Assembly (NCBI RefSeq): GCF_014203545.1
Contig: NZ_JACHJG010000002.1
Location: forward strand, 62,001-126,000
From: Streptomyces netropsis
Lineage (GTDB): Bacteria > Actinomycetota > Actinomycetes > Streptomycetales > Streptomycetaceae
Direction: 5' to 3'
DNA: 64,000 nt
In this document: positions 57,408-64,000 of the stretch, in pieces
Layout of the letters: the number at the start of each line of letters is the position of its first letter
How positions within the stretch are numbered: the stretch's first letter is position 1
Program-made: the position numbers and the translations under genes
The notes under the pieces: model-generated
The model's input: only the letters and a program-made list of their open reading frames with translations
What the model was told of the DNA's origin: nothing
Databases searched by the model: none

Positions 57408-57887
57408 ATGGCGACCCCCGACTTCATCCGCGAAATCCGTGCCACGGCAGGCCACCAGCTGCTCTGGATGCCCGGTGTGAGCACCATCGTCTTCGACGAC
57501 GAGGGCCGCGTCCTGCTGGGCCGGCGTTCCGACAGCGGTGAGTGGTCGATCATCGGTGGCATCCCCGAGCCCGGCGAGCAGCCCGCCGCCGCGGTGGTCC
57601 GCGAGGTGTACGAGGAGACGGCGGTCCACGTCGTACCGGAGCGGGTCCTGCTCGTACAGGCGCTGGAGCGGATCACCTACCCGAACGGCGACGTCTGCCA
57701 GTTCATGGACATCTGCTTCCTCTGCCGTTATGTGGGTGGCGAAGCGCGGGTCAACGACGACGAGTCGCTGGAGGTGGGGTGGTTCGAGCTGGACGCCCTG
57801 CCGCCCATGGAGGACTTCGCGGTGACGCGGATCAAGCAGGCCACGGAGGCCGGTCCCACCTGGTTCGAGGGGATCGGGCAGGGGTGA
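57408..57887 (+). CDS. NUDIX hydrolase
   Basis: The 159-residue protein has the NUDIX box GGIPEPGEQPAAAVVREVYEETAVHV near residues 50-72 (G-x5-E-x7-RE-V-x-EE-T). The opening MATPDFIREIRATAGHQLLWMPGVSTIVFDDEGRVLLGRRSD is typical of the actinobacterial ADP-ribose/MutT-like group. It hydrolyses a nucleoside diphosphate derivative to a monophosphate with Mg2+. The -10 TACCCT ends 6 bases before the ATG (leaderless). Single gene. Confidence 0.92.
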   Translation: MATPDFIREIRATAGHQLLWMPGVSTIVFDDEGRVLLGRRSDSGEWSIIGGIPEPGEQPAAAVVREVYEETAVHVVPERVLLVQALERITYPNGDVCQFMDICFLCRYVGGEARVNDDESLEVGWFELDALPPMEDFAVTRIKQATEAGPTWFEGIGQG

Positions 57888-57976
57888 GGTGGGCGGCGGG
57901 CCGATGCCCGTGACCCGGAGAGCGAGCGGGACCGGCGGTCACCGCCGGCCCACTCGCGTGCGTCACGGTGACCCGG

Positions 57977-58366
57977 TCAGCACCTGTTACTGGGGTCCTT
58001 GGAGCCGCCGTCGTCCAGGCGGGCGTTGTAGACCCAGCCGTTGACTTCCGTCCCCCCGATGCGGACGTGGGTCCACTTGTTGCCGGCCGAGTTGGTCACC
58101 CAGCAGTGGTAGTACAGCGTCACGGCGGTGCCGACCTCGGCGGTCACACCACAGTCCTCGCTGGGCCCGGTGCGTATCAGGGCGCTGCCACCGGCGGCGG
58201 TGCCCTTGCCGCCGGACTTGTTGGACCAGGCGGGGTGGGTGCACGCGTCGGCCCCGGCGGGCGCGGCCCCGGCCGGTGGCGCTGTGACGACGAGCGCCGC
58301 CGACGCGGCCAGCAGCGGGACCACGGCCGCCGTGAGAAGCCGTGCCTTCGTTCTGATCGTGCCCAT
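57977..58366 (-). CDS. Secreted SH3-like small protein
   Basis: The 129-residue protein has a Sec signal peptide (TIRTKARLLTAAVVPLLAASAALVVTAPPAGAAPA, cleavage near residue 36). A mature SH3b-like domain of about 90 residues follows, with GSALIRTGPSEDCGVTAEVGTAVTLYYHCWVTNSAGNKWTHVRIGGTEVNGWVYNARL. Cysteines at DACTH, DCG, HCW and the final SNRC could form two disulfides. It probably binds cell wall or another surface ligand. AAAGGGGG precedes the ATG. Confidence 0.82.
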   Translation of the reverse strand: MGTIRTKARLLTAAVVPLLAASAALVVTAPPAGAAPAGADACTHPAWSNKSGGKGTAAGGSALIRTGPSEDCGVTAEVGTAVTLYYHCWVTNSAGNKWTHVRIGGTEVNGWVYNARLDDGGSKDPSNRC

Positions 58367-58704
58367 GGGTCGCCCCCTTTGCTCGACGGGCAGCCGGTGC
58401 GGCTGCCGCGATTGCTCCGAGGATGCGACACGAAGGCGCGAGAAGAACGGATGCACGACACATCTGACCGAAAGGGGCCACTGGCACTCACCAGGGGCAA
58501 TCACCCTGCGTATCAGGCGAGTCGGGGCGGTCTCAGCTGCTTCGGCCTGCGCCTTCGCGACCATGTGGGACCGCTGCTGCGAACAGTGTGTGCATCGGCC
58601 GGATTCCTGCGGTGCGACGGTCGACGACCCCCCCCGGAAGCTGTGCGCGGCCGGGGGCCCGGACGGCACTCTGAGAGGCACGTGCTGAACGACCGCCGGC
58701 GGCG
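58367..58704. other. Intergenic region without a supported gene
   Basis: The 338 bases upstream of the secreted SH3-like gene and downstream of the 97-residue gene show no convincing open frame. No strong hairpin is evident. They contain a run of nine C (58629-58637) and must include the SH3-like gene's promoter. Confidence 0.4.
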
Positions 58705-58998
58705 TCAGTGCCGGCGGGCGATCGTGCCGAGGTGTGCCTCGAGCGCGACCAGGTCGGGGCGGTCGAACACCGCCTGCGTCCGGGCCCACTCGGTGTTGTC
58801 GGCCTTGTAGGCCGCGACGACCTCGCCGACGGTGGTGCCGGTCATGGCCGCGACGACATCGGCCACGTCTGCGGTGAGGCCGTACGCACGGGCGAGGACG
58901 CCGAAGACCTCGATGCTGTCGTCCCGGTCCTCGGGGGCGGTGCGCTGTTCGATCCAGCGGGTGAAACCGCTGTGGAACTCGCTGTCGTAGCGCTCCAT
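58705..58998 (-). CDS. Small hypothetical protein, 97 residues
   Basis: I do not recognise the family. The protein is mostly helical and acidic: MERYDSEFHSGFTRWIEQRTAPEDRDDSIEVFGVLARAYGLTADVADVVAAM, then GTTVGEVVAAYKADNTEWARTQAVFDRPDLVALEAHL. It has no cysteine and no signal. AGAGGGG is well placed before ATG 58998. It lies downstream of the NmrA-like gene on the same strand, with the second repeat fragment between them. Confidence 0.65.
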   Translation of the reverse strand: MERYDSEFHSGFTRWIEQRTAPEDRDDSIEVFGVLARAYGLTADVADVVAAMTGTTVGEVVAAYKADNTEWARTQAVFDRPDLVALEAHLGTIARRH

Positions 58999-59047
58999 GG
59001 CTCGGCCCCTCTGTGAAACGGACAGCAATCCCATCGTAGGCAGTCGC

Positions 59048-59088
59048 TGACGCTCGCCGTTCCACGAAGATCCGCCGGACAGGCCCTA
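59048..59088 (-). repeat. MITE-like repeat copy 2 (fragment)
   Basis: On the minus strand TAGGGCCTGTCCGGCGGA is identical to the first 18 bases of copy 1 (33233) and the following nine bases differ twice. About 36 bases also match the right end of copy 1 (GCTCGCCG...GGCCCT). Only one end is present. Its TAG is the stop codon of the NmrA-like gene. Confidence 0.7.
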
Positions 59089-59847
59089 GCCCAGCCGCTC
59101 GGCCAGGAAGTCCTCCCAGGTCCGCTTGCCCACCGTGGCGCCCTCGAACGACAGGTTCTCACCGGCCCGGTACGCGCGGCCGACCTTGCCGGGCATCCGC
59201 ATCGGCATCATCAGCCGGCTCCTGCCGCGGGCCCGCAGGTATCCGCGGGCCAGCTCGGCCATGCCGTACACCGTCGGGCCGGCCAGATCAGGCACCGGAC
59301 CGGACGGCTCGCCGAGCGTCAGCTCCACGAGCCGGGCCGCCACTTCACGCGAGTCGACCGGCTGGAAGCGCAGCCCGCCCGGGCAGGGCACCACCGGCAT
59401 CTTCCCCATCTTCCGCACCACGGTCAGAACGAGGTCGTGGAACTGCGCGGCACGCAGCGTCGTCCAGGGGATGCCGGAGTCGGCAACGGCCCGCTCGGCG
59501 CCCAGCTTGGCCCTGAAATAGCCCAGCGGCATCGTGTCCGCGCCGATCACGGAGATGTACACCATGTGCTGCACACCGGCTCGCGATGCTGCCCGCACCA
59601 GGTTCGAGGTCGCCTCGTCGTCGCCCTTGGGGCCACCCGCGAGGTGCAGGACGATCTCGGCCCCGTCCACCGCGGCCTCGATGCCCTCGTCCTTGAGCAG
59701 GTCGCCGGTCACGTACTCGACGCCGTCCTCCGGCTCCCGGCTGTGCCGGCTGAGTACCCGCACCGTGCGGCCGGCGTCCCGCAGGAGGGGGACGACGTGG
59801 CCGCCCAGCGTGCCCGTACCACCGGTGACCAGGATCGATGTCGTCAT
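59086..59847 (-). CDS. NmrA/SDR-like NAD(P)-binding oxidoreductase (COE-type partner of an ECF sigma factor)
   Basis: The 253-residue atypical SDR has SILVTGGTGTLGGHVVPLLRDAG (nucleotide loop, residues 4-26), RVLSRHSREPEDGVEYVTGDL, EIVLHLAGGPKGDDEATSNLVRAA, MVYISVIGADTMPLGYFRAKLGAERAV and WTTLRAAQFHDLVLTVV. The classical Tyr-x3-Lys pair is replaced by YFRAK, as in NmrA-like NAD(P)H sensors and epimerases. It is divergent from an ECF sigma factor gene. Oxidoreductase/epimerase genes beside such sigma factors are usually their targets, and a fitting promoter lies between. The TAG stop belongs to a repeat fragment. Confidence 0.88.
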   Translation of the reverse strand: MTTSILVTGGTGTLGGHVVPLLRDAGRTVRVLSRHSREPEDGVEYVTGDLLKDEGIEAAVDGAEIVLHLAGGPKGDDEATSNLVRAASRAGVQHMVYISVIGADTMPLGYFRAKLGAERAVADSGIPWTTLRAAQFHDLVLTVVRKMGKMPVVPCPGGLRFQPVDSREVAARLVELTLGEPSGPVPDLAGPTVYGMAELARGYLRARGRSRLMMPMRMPGKVGRAYRAGENLSFEGATVGKRTWEDFLAERLG

Positions 59848-59922
59848 GACTGCTCCAAACTCGTTCGGTCCGGGAGTCGGTGTCCCGGTACCTTCAGCGG
59901 GGTTTTGTGTATCTGCTGCTAT

Positions 59923-59949
59923 GACCCCCGGCGACGAAGGAATGTGACA
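59923..59949 (-). promoter_or_regulatory. ECF41-like promoter for the NmrA-like gene
   Basis: On the minus strand TGTCACA (59949-59943) is followed, after 16 bases, by GGTC (59926-59923). ECF41-group sigma factors recognise TGTCACA with a CGTC-type -10 at this distance. The promoter points away from the sigma gene, toward the reductase 76 bases downstream. The -35 box overlaps the sigma gene's ribosome-site region. Confidence 0.6.
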
Positions 59950-59951
59950 CG

Positions 59952-60836
59952 GTGGACGAACGCGATTGGCTGACCGACCGTTTCGAGGAGCACCGGCCTC
60001 GTCTGAGAGCGGTGGCCTACCGCATGCTCGGCTCGCTCAGCGAGGCCGATGACGCCGTCCAGGACGCCTGGCTGCGGGCCACTCGCGCCGACACCGGCAA
60101 GGTCGAGAACCTCGGTGGGTGGCTGACCACGGTGGTGGCGCGCGTGTGCCTGAACATGCTGCGCTCGCGCGAGCATCGGCGCGAGGACCCTCTCGACATA
60201 CCGCTGTCGGACCCGGTCGTCGGCCCCGAGGACGGGGGCGACCCCGAGCGGGAAGCGCTGATGGCCGACTCGGTCGGGCTGGCACTGCTGGTGGTGCTCG
60301 ATACGCTGACGCCGGCCGAGCGCCTCGCCTTCGTGCTGCACGACATGTTCGCCGTGCCGTTCGACGAGATCGCCCCGATGATCGAAAAGACATCGGCCGC
60401 GACGAGGCAACTCGCGAGCCGCGCACGTCGCCGGGTCAAGGGGAGCACCCCGGCGCCCGACGCGGACCTGGCCCGTCAGCGTCTCGTCGTCGACGCCTTC
60501 CTGGCCGCCACCCGCGGCGGGGACTTCGACGCTCTGGTCGGCCTGCTCCACCCCGGTGTGGTGCTCCGTGCCGACAAGGCGGTCGTTCCCACCCCCGAAC
60601 CCATCGTCATCGAAGGCGGCCGCACGGTGGCCAAGGGCGCGATGGCCGCCATGGGCCGGGCCCGGTTCACCGGCACGGCGCTGGTCGACGGCGCGGTCGC
60701 CCTCGCGATGGCCCCGCTCGGACGGCTGTCGCTGGTGCTCTGCTTCACGATCGCGGATGACAAGATCACCGAAATCGACGTGATCGCGGAGCCGGAGCGG
60801 CTCCGCCGACTCGAGATCGCCGTTCTCGACGCCTGA
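59952..60836 (+). CDS. ECF sigma factor with C-terminal SnoaL-like domain (SigJ/ECF41-type)
   Basis: The 294-residue protein has sigma region 2 at residues 8-75 (RLRAVAYRMLGSLSEADDAVQDAWLRAT, NLGGWLTTVVARVCLNMLRSR). Region 4 is at 110-165 (LLVVLDTLTPAERLAFVLHDMFAVPFDEIAPMIEKTSAATRQLASRARRRV). A SnoaL/NTF2-like domain (175-290) includes LLHPGVVLRADKA, IEGGRTVAKGA and EIDVIAEPERLRRLEIAVLD. The ECF41 hallmarks DGGG and NPDKL are only loosely kept (EGGR, EPERL), so it may belong to a related group. The C-domain normally tunes sigma activity in place of an anti-sigma factor. GTG 59952 follows GAAGGA. Confidence 0.9.
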   Translation: MDERDWLTDRFEEHRPRLRAVAYRMLGSLSEADDAVQDAWLRATRADTGKVENLGGWLTTVVARVCLNMLRSREHRREDPLDIPLSDPVVGPEDGGDPEREALMADSVGLALLVVLDTLTPAERLAFVLHDMFAVPFDEIAPMIEKTSAATRQLASRARRRVKGSTPAPDADLARQRLVVDAFLAATRGGDFDALVGLLHPGVVLRADKAVVPTPEPIVIEGGRTVAKGAMAAMGRARFTGTALVDGAVALAMAPLGRLSLVLCFTIADDKITEIDVIAEPERLRRLEIAVLDA

Positions 60837-60855
60837 CACACCACGGGAAGCGGCG

Positions 60856-61500
60856 GTGGACCACGCGCCCCCCTTCGGCAAGAGCGTCTGGGCCAGCCCG
60901 GCCCTGTTCTCCGACGCCGCGGCCGCCGTGGTCCTCGAACGGGACGAGGACGTCGACGGCCTCCTGCTGTACTCACGTGACAGCCAGTCCTTCGACGGCG
61001 GCCCCGGCGTGAGCGACCCACTGATCCACTTCCTGGGCGGCGGCAACGACCACCCCGCCGCCCGTCCCGGCTCCGCGGAACTGGCCTGCTACGGGATGAA
61101 CGCCCCCGAGATCACCCGCTACTACAGCCGGGGCATGACGCTCAACCACCAGGCACTGAACGACGCCCGCCCCGGCTATCTGGACGAGGTGGCCCGTCTC
61201 TACACCCATCAGGCCAACCCCACCCTGGTCGACGCCTTCATCCGGGAGACGGGCCTGTCGGAGCGGAAGGCGCCCAGCAACGTACGACAGCTCGGCAACA
61301 CCGTCACCCCTTCCACCCTGGCCCTCCTGCACGCCGACCACATCAACGGCACCCTCGCCTTCGACGACCGGGCCTGCTTCTCCGTCGTCGGATCGGGGCC
61401 CGAGCGCGGCACCTTCATCGCCCCGATCCGCATCCCCACCCTCCCGCCACGCCCCGTGGAAGCCCCCGACCCCGGCTCGCGTCAAGCCTGCGCTCGCTAG
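60856..61500 (+). pseudogene. 5'-truncated 3-oxoacyl-ACP synthase III (KAS III)-like gene
   Basis: The 214-residue frame matches only the C-terminal half of KAS III (FabH-like) enzymes. It opens at SVWASPALFSDAAAAVVLER, normally the middle of the protein, then YYSRGMTLNHQALNDARPGYLDEV, YTHQANPTLVDAFI with catalytic His118 and VRQLGNTVTPSTLALL with catalytic Asn148. The ending CFSVVGSGPERGTFIAPIRI is complete. The N-terminal half with the acyl-accepting cysteine is absent, replaced by the end of the sigma factor gene 19 bases upstream. GTG 60856 has GGAAG nearby, so a fragment may still be made. It is convergent with the SpoIIE-type gene. Confidence 0.78.
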
Positions 61501-61518
61501 CCCGGCCGCCCGTGTCCG

Positions 61519-63966
61519 TCAGCCAGGCGACGGGGTGGGGGGCAGGGACTGTTCGGTCCAGACGGTCTTTCCCTCGCGTCCGTAGCGGGTGCCCCACCGC
61601 TCGGTGAGCTGGGCGACCAGGAACAGGCCCCGGCCACCCTCGTCGGTGCTCCGGGCGCGGCGCAGATGCGGGGCGGTGCTGCTGGTGTCGGAGACCTCGC
61701 AGATGAGGCAGGGGCCGAGGATCAGCCTCAGCGTCACCGGTCCGCCGCCGTAGCGGTAGGCGTTGGTGACCAGTTCACTGACGATCAGCTCGGTCGCGAA
61801 GACCATCTCGTCCAGCTGCCAGGCGCTCAACTGCTCGGTCATCAGGGCGCGGGCCTGTCCGGCGGCCTGCGCCTCGGCGGGCAGTGTCCACGTGGCGACC
61901 CGGTCCGGCGGCAGTACGCGCGTACGGGCGAGGAGCAGGGCCACGTCGTCGGTGGGCTGGGCGGGCAGCAGCGCTTTCACGACGGCCTTGGACATCTCCT
62001 CCAGGGGCCGGGCGGGGCCGGACAGTTCCTGGGCCAGGCGGGCGAGCGCGGCGTCGATGTCGGATCCACGCGTGTGGATGAGCCCGTTGGTGTAGAGGGC
62101 GAGGACGCTGTCCTCCGGCAGTTCGAGTTCCGTGCCCTCGAACGGCAGGCCGCCCAGCCCGAGGGGCGGCCCGGCGGGGAGGTCGGGGAAGCTCACCCGC
62201 CCCTCCGGAGTGACGAGTGCGGGTGGCGGGTGACCGGCCCGCGCCAGGGAGCAGCGCCCGGACACCGGGTCGTACACGGCGTACAGACAGCTGGCCCCGG
62301 TCGCCTGGTCGTTGGGGAAGTCCCGGCTGTTGACCTCCTGTTCGGCGGCCAGTCGGTGCACGAGGTCGTCCAGGTGGGAGAGGACCTCCTCGGGGTCGAG
62401 GTCGAGTTCGGCCAGGGTGTGGACGGCGGTGCGCAGGCGGCCCATGGTGGCCGCCGCGTCGAGGCCGTGCCCGATGACGTCCCCGACGACGAGGGCGACA
62501 CGGGCCCCGGAGAGCGGGATGACATCGAACCAGTCCCCGCCGACGCCTTCCACGGCGCCCGCGGGGATGTACTGGTGCGCCACGTCGACGGCCGACAGTT
62601 CGGGCAGTTCTCCCGGGAGCAGGCGGCATTGCAGGGACAGTGCGGCCTGGTGCTGCTGGGTGTAGCGGCGGGCGTTGTCGATGCAGACGGCGGCGCGGGC
62701 GGCGAACTCGTCGGCGAGGGTGAGGTCGTCGCTCTCGAACGGCTCGGGGGTGCGGGCCCGCCACAGGGTCACGAACCCGAGGACGAGGCCCCGGGCGGCC
62801 AAGGGCACCATCATGACCGAGTGGACGCCGAGGGCCGCGGCGCGCGCGGCGCGTTCCTGGGCCACGGCGGACATGCCGAGGGAGCCCTCCACGTGGGCCA
62901 CCAGGACGGGGCGTTTCTCGGCCAGACACGTGCCCTGTGGCGTGTCCGGTGCGAAGTGGATGAGATCGCCCACCGGATGCAGGACGCCCTTCGCGCCGGC
63001 GACGACGGACTTGGCGGCTTCCCTGCGGACCGGCCCGAAGCCGTCCTGGGACGGTTCCTCGCCGCGGCTGACGGGTTCGAGGAGATCGACGGTGGCGCAG
63101 TCGGCCAGTTCGGGGACGAGGACCTCGACCAGCTCGCGGGCGGTCGTGCCCACGTCCAAGGTGGTGCCGATACGGGCGCCGGCTTCGTTGATCAGGGCGA
63201 GCCGGAGCCTGGCGCGGTGGCGTTCGGTGACGTCTTCCACCAGTTGGGTGACGCCGAGGACCTCTCCCGTGGAATCCTCCAGCCGGAACGCCGAAACGGA
63301 GACGAACCGCTCCCGGCGCGGGTCGGTGCGCAGTCGGCAGGACTGCTCGGTGAAGATCATCGGGTGGCCGGTCTCCAGGACCTGCCGTAGCCGGGAGTCG
63401 ATCGTCTCCGCGTCCTCGTCCACCAGGAAGTCGCCGATGCGGTGTCCCCGGGCCTCCTCGGGCGCGATGCCGCCGATACCGGCTATGGCCCGGTTGACCC
63501 GCAGGACCCGCAGGTCCGGGGCGTGGACGGCGAGCCCGATGGGGGACCGCCGGAAGAGCGCCTCCAGGACCGAACGGTCGGTTTCCCACTGGGCCACGTC
63601 CTCGGCGGGCGCGCCGACCAGGAACCACTCGGCGAACGGCTCCTCCCGGGTGACACAGCGGGCCCGGACCCCCATCCGCACCCGGTGACCGTCGCGGTGG
63701 ACCACGGGCACGACGCCGAACCAGCCACGGGTCCGCAGACACGCCGCGGCCGCCTCCGTGACCCGGCCCCGGTCGCCGGGATCCACCAGCGCCTCGATCG
63801 CGGGGCGGCCCAGCACCTCCTCGGCCCGGTGGCCCAGCAGCACCTCGGCACGCTGTCCCCAGCCCACGAGCGTTCCCCGGTGGTCCACCACCGCGGAGGC
63901 CGCGTGGTCGATCGAGAACGGGTCCTCCGGGCTCTCCCTGAACAGCCTCATCGGTTCGCCCGTCAC
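61519..63966 (-). CDS. PAS-PAS-GAF-SpoIIE phosphatase-HATPase multidomain signalling protein
   Basis: The 815-residue protein contains: PAS 1 (about 15-120), PAS 2 (130-255, ALFRRSPIGLAVHAPDLRVLRVNRAIAGIGG), GAF (262-430, LALINEAGARIGTTLDVGTTARELVEVL), a PP2C/SpoIIE phosphatase (455-660) with metal motifs GVGGDWFDVIPLSG and VVGDVIGHGLDAAATMGRLR, and a C-terminal RsbW-like HATPase (690-805) with FATELIVSELVTNAYRYGGGPV and STDEGGRGLFLVAQL. It probably dephosphorylates an anti-anti-sigma factor in response to small-molecule or redox cues. GTG 63966 follows GGAGG; ATG 63951 is an alternative. Confidence 0.93.
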   Translation of the reverse strand: MTGEPMRLFRESPEDPFSIDHAASAVVDHRGTLVGWGQRAEVLLGHRAEEVLGRPAIEALVDPGDRGRVTEAAAACLRTRGWFGVVPVVHRDGHRVRMGVRARCVTREEPFAEWFLVGAPAEDVAQWETDRSVLEALFRRSPIGLAVHAPDLRVLRVNRAIAGIGGIAPEEARGHRIGDFLVDEDAETIDSRLRQVLETGHPMIFTEQSCRLRTDPRRERFVSVSAFRLEDSTGEVLGVTQLVEDVTERHRARLRLALINEAGARIGTTLDVGTTARELVEVLVPELADCATVDLLEPVSRGEEPSQDGFGPVRREAAKSVVAGAKGVLHPVGDLIHFAPDTPQGTCLAEKRPVLVAHVEGSLGMSAVAQERAARAAALGVHSVMMVPLAARGLVLGFVTLWRARTPEPFESDDLTLADEFAARAAVCIDNARRYTQQHQAALSLQCRLLPGELPELSAVDVAHQYIPAGAVEGVGGDWFDVIPLSGARVALVVGDVIGHGLDAAATMGRLRTAVHTLAELDLDPEEVLSHLDDLVHRLAAEQEVNSRDFPNDQATGASCLYAVYDPVSGRCSLARAGHPPPALVTPEGRVSFPDLPAGPPLGLGGLPFEGTELELPEDSVLALYTNGLIHTRGSDIDAALARLAQELSGPARPLEEMSKAVVKALLPAQPTDDVALLLARTRVLPPDRVATWTLPAEAQAAGQARALMTEQLSAWQLDEMVFATELIVSELVTNAYRYGGGPVTLRLILGPCLICEVSDTSSTAPHLRRARSTDEGGRGLFLVAQLTERWGTRYGREGKTVWTEQSLPPTPSPG

Positions 63967-64000
63967 ACCGCCCTCCTTCCGTGGCCCCGGCTCCAGCCGG

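Noticed and set aside
61851..61881. GGGCCTGTCCGGCGG inside the SpoIIE-type gene, like the dispersed repeat
   Set aside because: Similarity stops after about 15 bases, it lies within a conserved coding region and no terminal partner is present.
1..64000. tRNA, rRNA, CRISPR array, prophage or intact insertion sequence
   Set aside because: Reading both strands I found no cloverleaf T-loop pattern, no regular short repeat array and no transposase, integrase or phage gene; a covariance-model scan would be the decisive test for RNAs.

Overview
The window is about 72% GC chromosomal DNA whose genes end codons almost always in G or C, use GTG starts often and have GGAGG-type ribosome sites or leaderless starts. 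Together with mycothiol-type enzymes, TerD, DUF6421, DUF6643, DUF5134 and Rv1733c-like families this points to Streptomyces or a close relative. About 58 genes are supported. Most are single genes or short operons of 2-4. I see no rRNA, tRNA, CRISPR array, intact insertion sequence or large biosynthetic cluster. All similarity statements come from reading the translated sequence; no database was searched.

Layout. 1-9640: tail of a FUSC-type membrane protein, a beta-propeller lactonase, a CbiX-like protein, ung with a small ORF and a BadF-type kinase, a divergent Old Yellow Enzyme/ArsR pair, an FprA-type ferredoxin reductase behind a hairpin-rich leader, and a HAD protein. 9660-14810: pirin, TPR, PAP2, M56 peptidase, DUF5134, VOC and GNAT proteins. 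14837-17640: a three-gene polar amino acid ABC transporter reading leftward under an 18-bp palindrome. 17830-21250: a tight operon of DUF6421, SDR and threonine aldolase, with an inverted repeat over its promoter and strong terminators. 21271-26902: acyltransferase, thioredoxin, flavin reductase, EtfB/EtfA and a DUF6986 aldolase-like protein with an IclR-like operator. 26942-33235: LacI regulator and ROK kinase (divergent), a P-loop/NUDIX fusion, an M20 dipeptidase and a geranylgeranyl reductase-like flavoprotein.

33233-42766: a MITE-like repeat, a NarL-type two-component pair, a self-contained MFS exporter/ArsR-like repressor operon, DUF2797, a mycothiol-dependent isomerase, a ROK repressor, a SHOCT protein, and a serine/threonine anti-sigma-like ATPase. 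42902-51387: Cds1-like cysteine desulfhydrase, SRPBCC, DeoR repressor, an 815-residue membrane protein with a GHSQG lipase elbow, and, tail to tail with it, a beta-helix/AAA+ fusion followed by a Rv1733c-like membrane protein. 51592-57887: MOSC, DUF6643, a double-TerD protein, HpnB-like glycosyltransferase, racemase, PH-like and NUDIX proteins, several with leaderless starts. 57977-64000: secreted SH3-like protein, small unknown, an NmrA-like reductase divergent from an ECF sigma factor with a matching promoter, a 5'-truncated KAS III, and an 815-residue PAS/GAF/SpoIIE/HATPase phosphatase.

The least explained items are the DUF6421 operon with its operator and metalloprotease-like motif, the beta-helix/AAA+ protein opposite the giant membrane hydrolase, the ECF/reductase/KAS III-remnant locus, and a repeat that supplies the TAG stop codon of two unrelated genes 26 kb apart.
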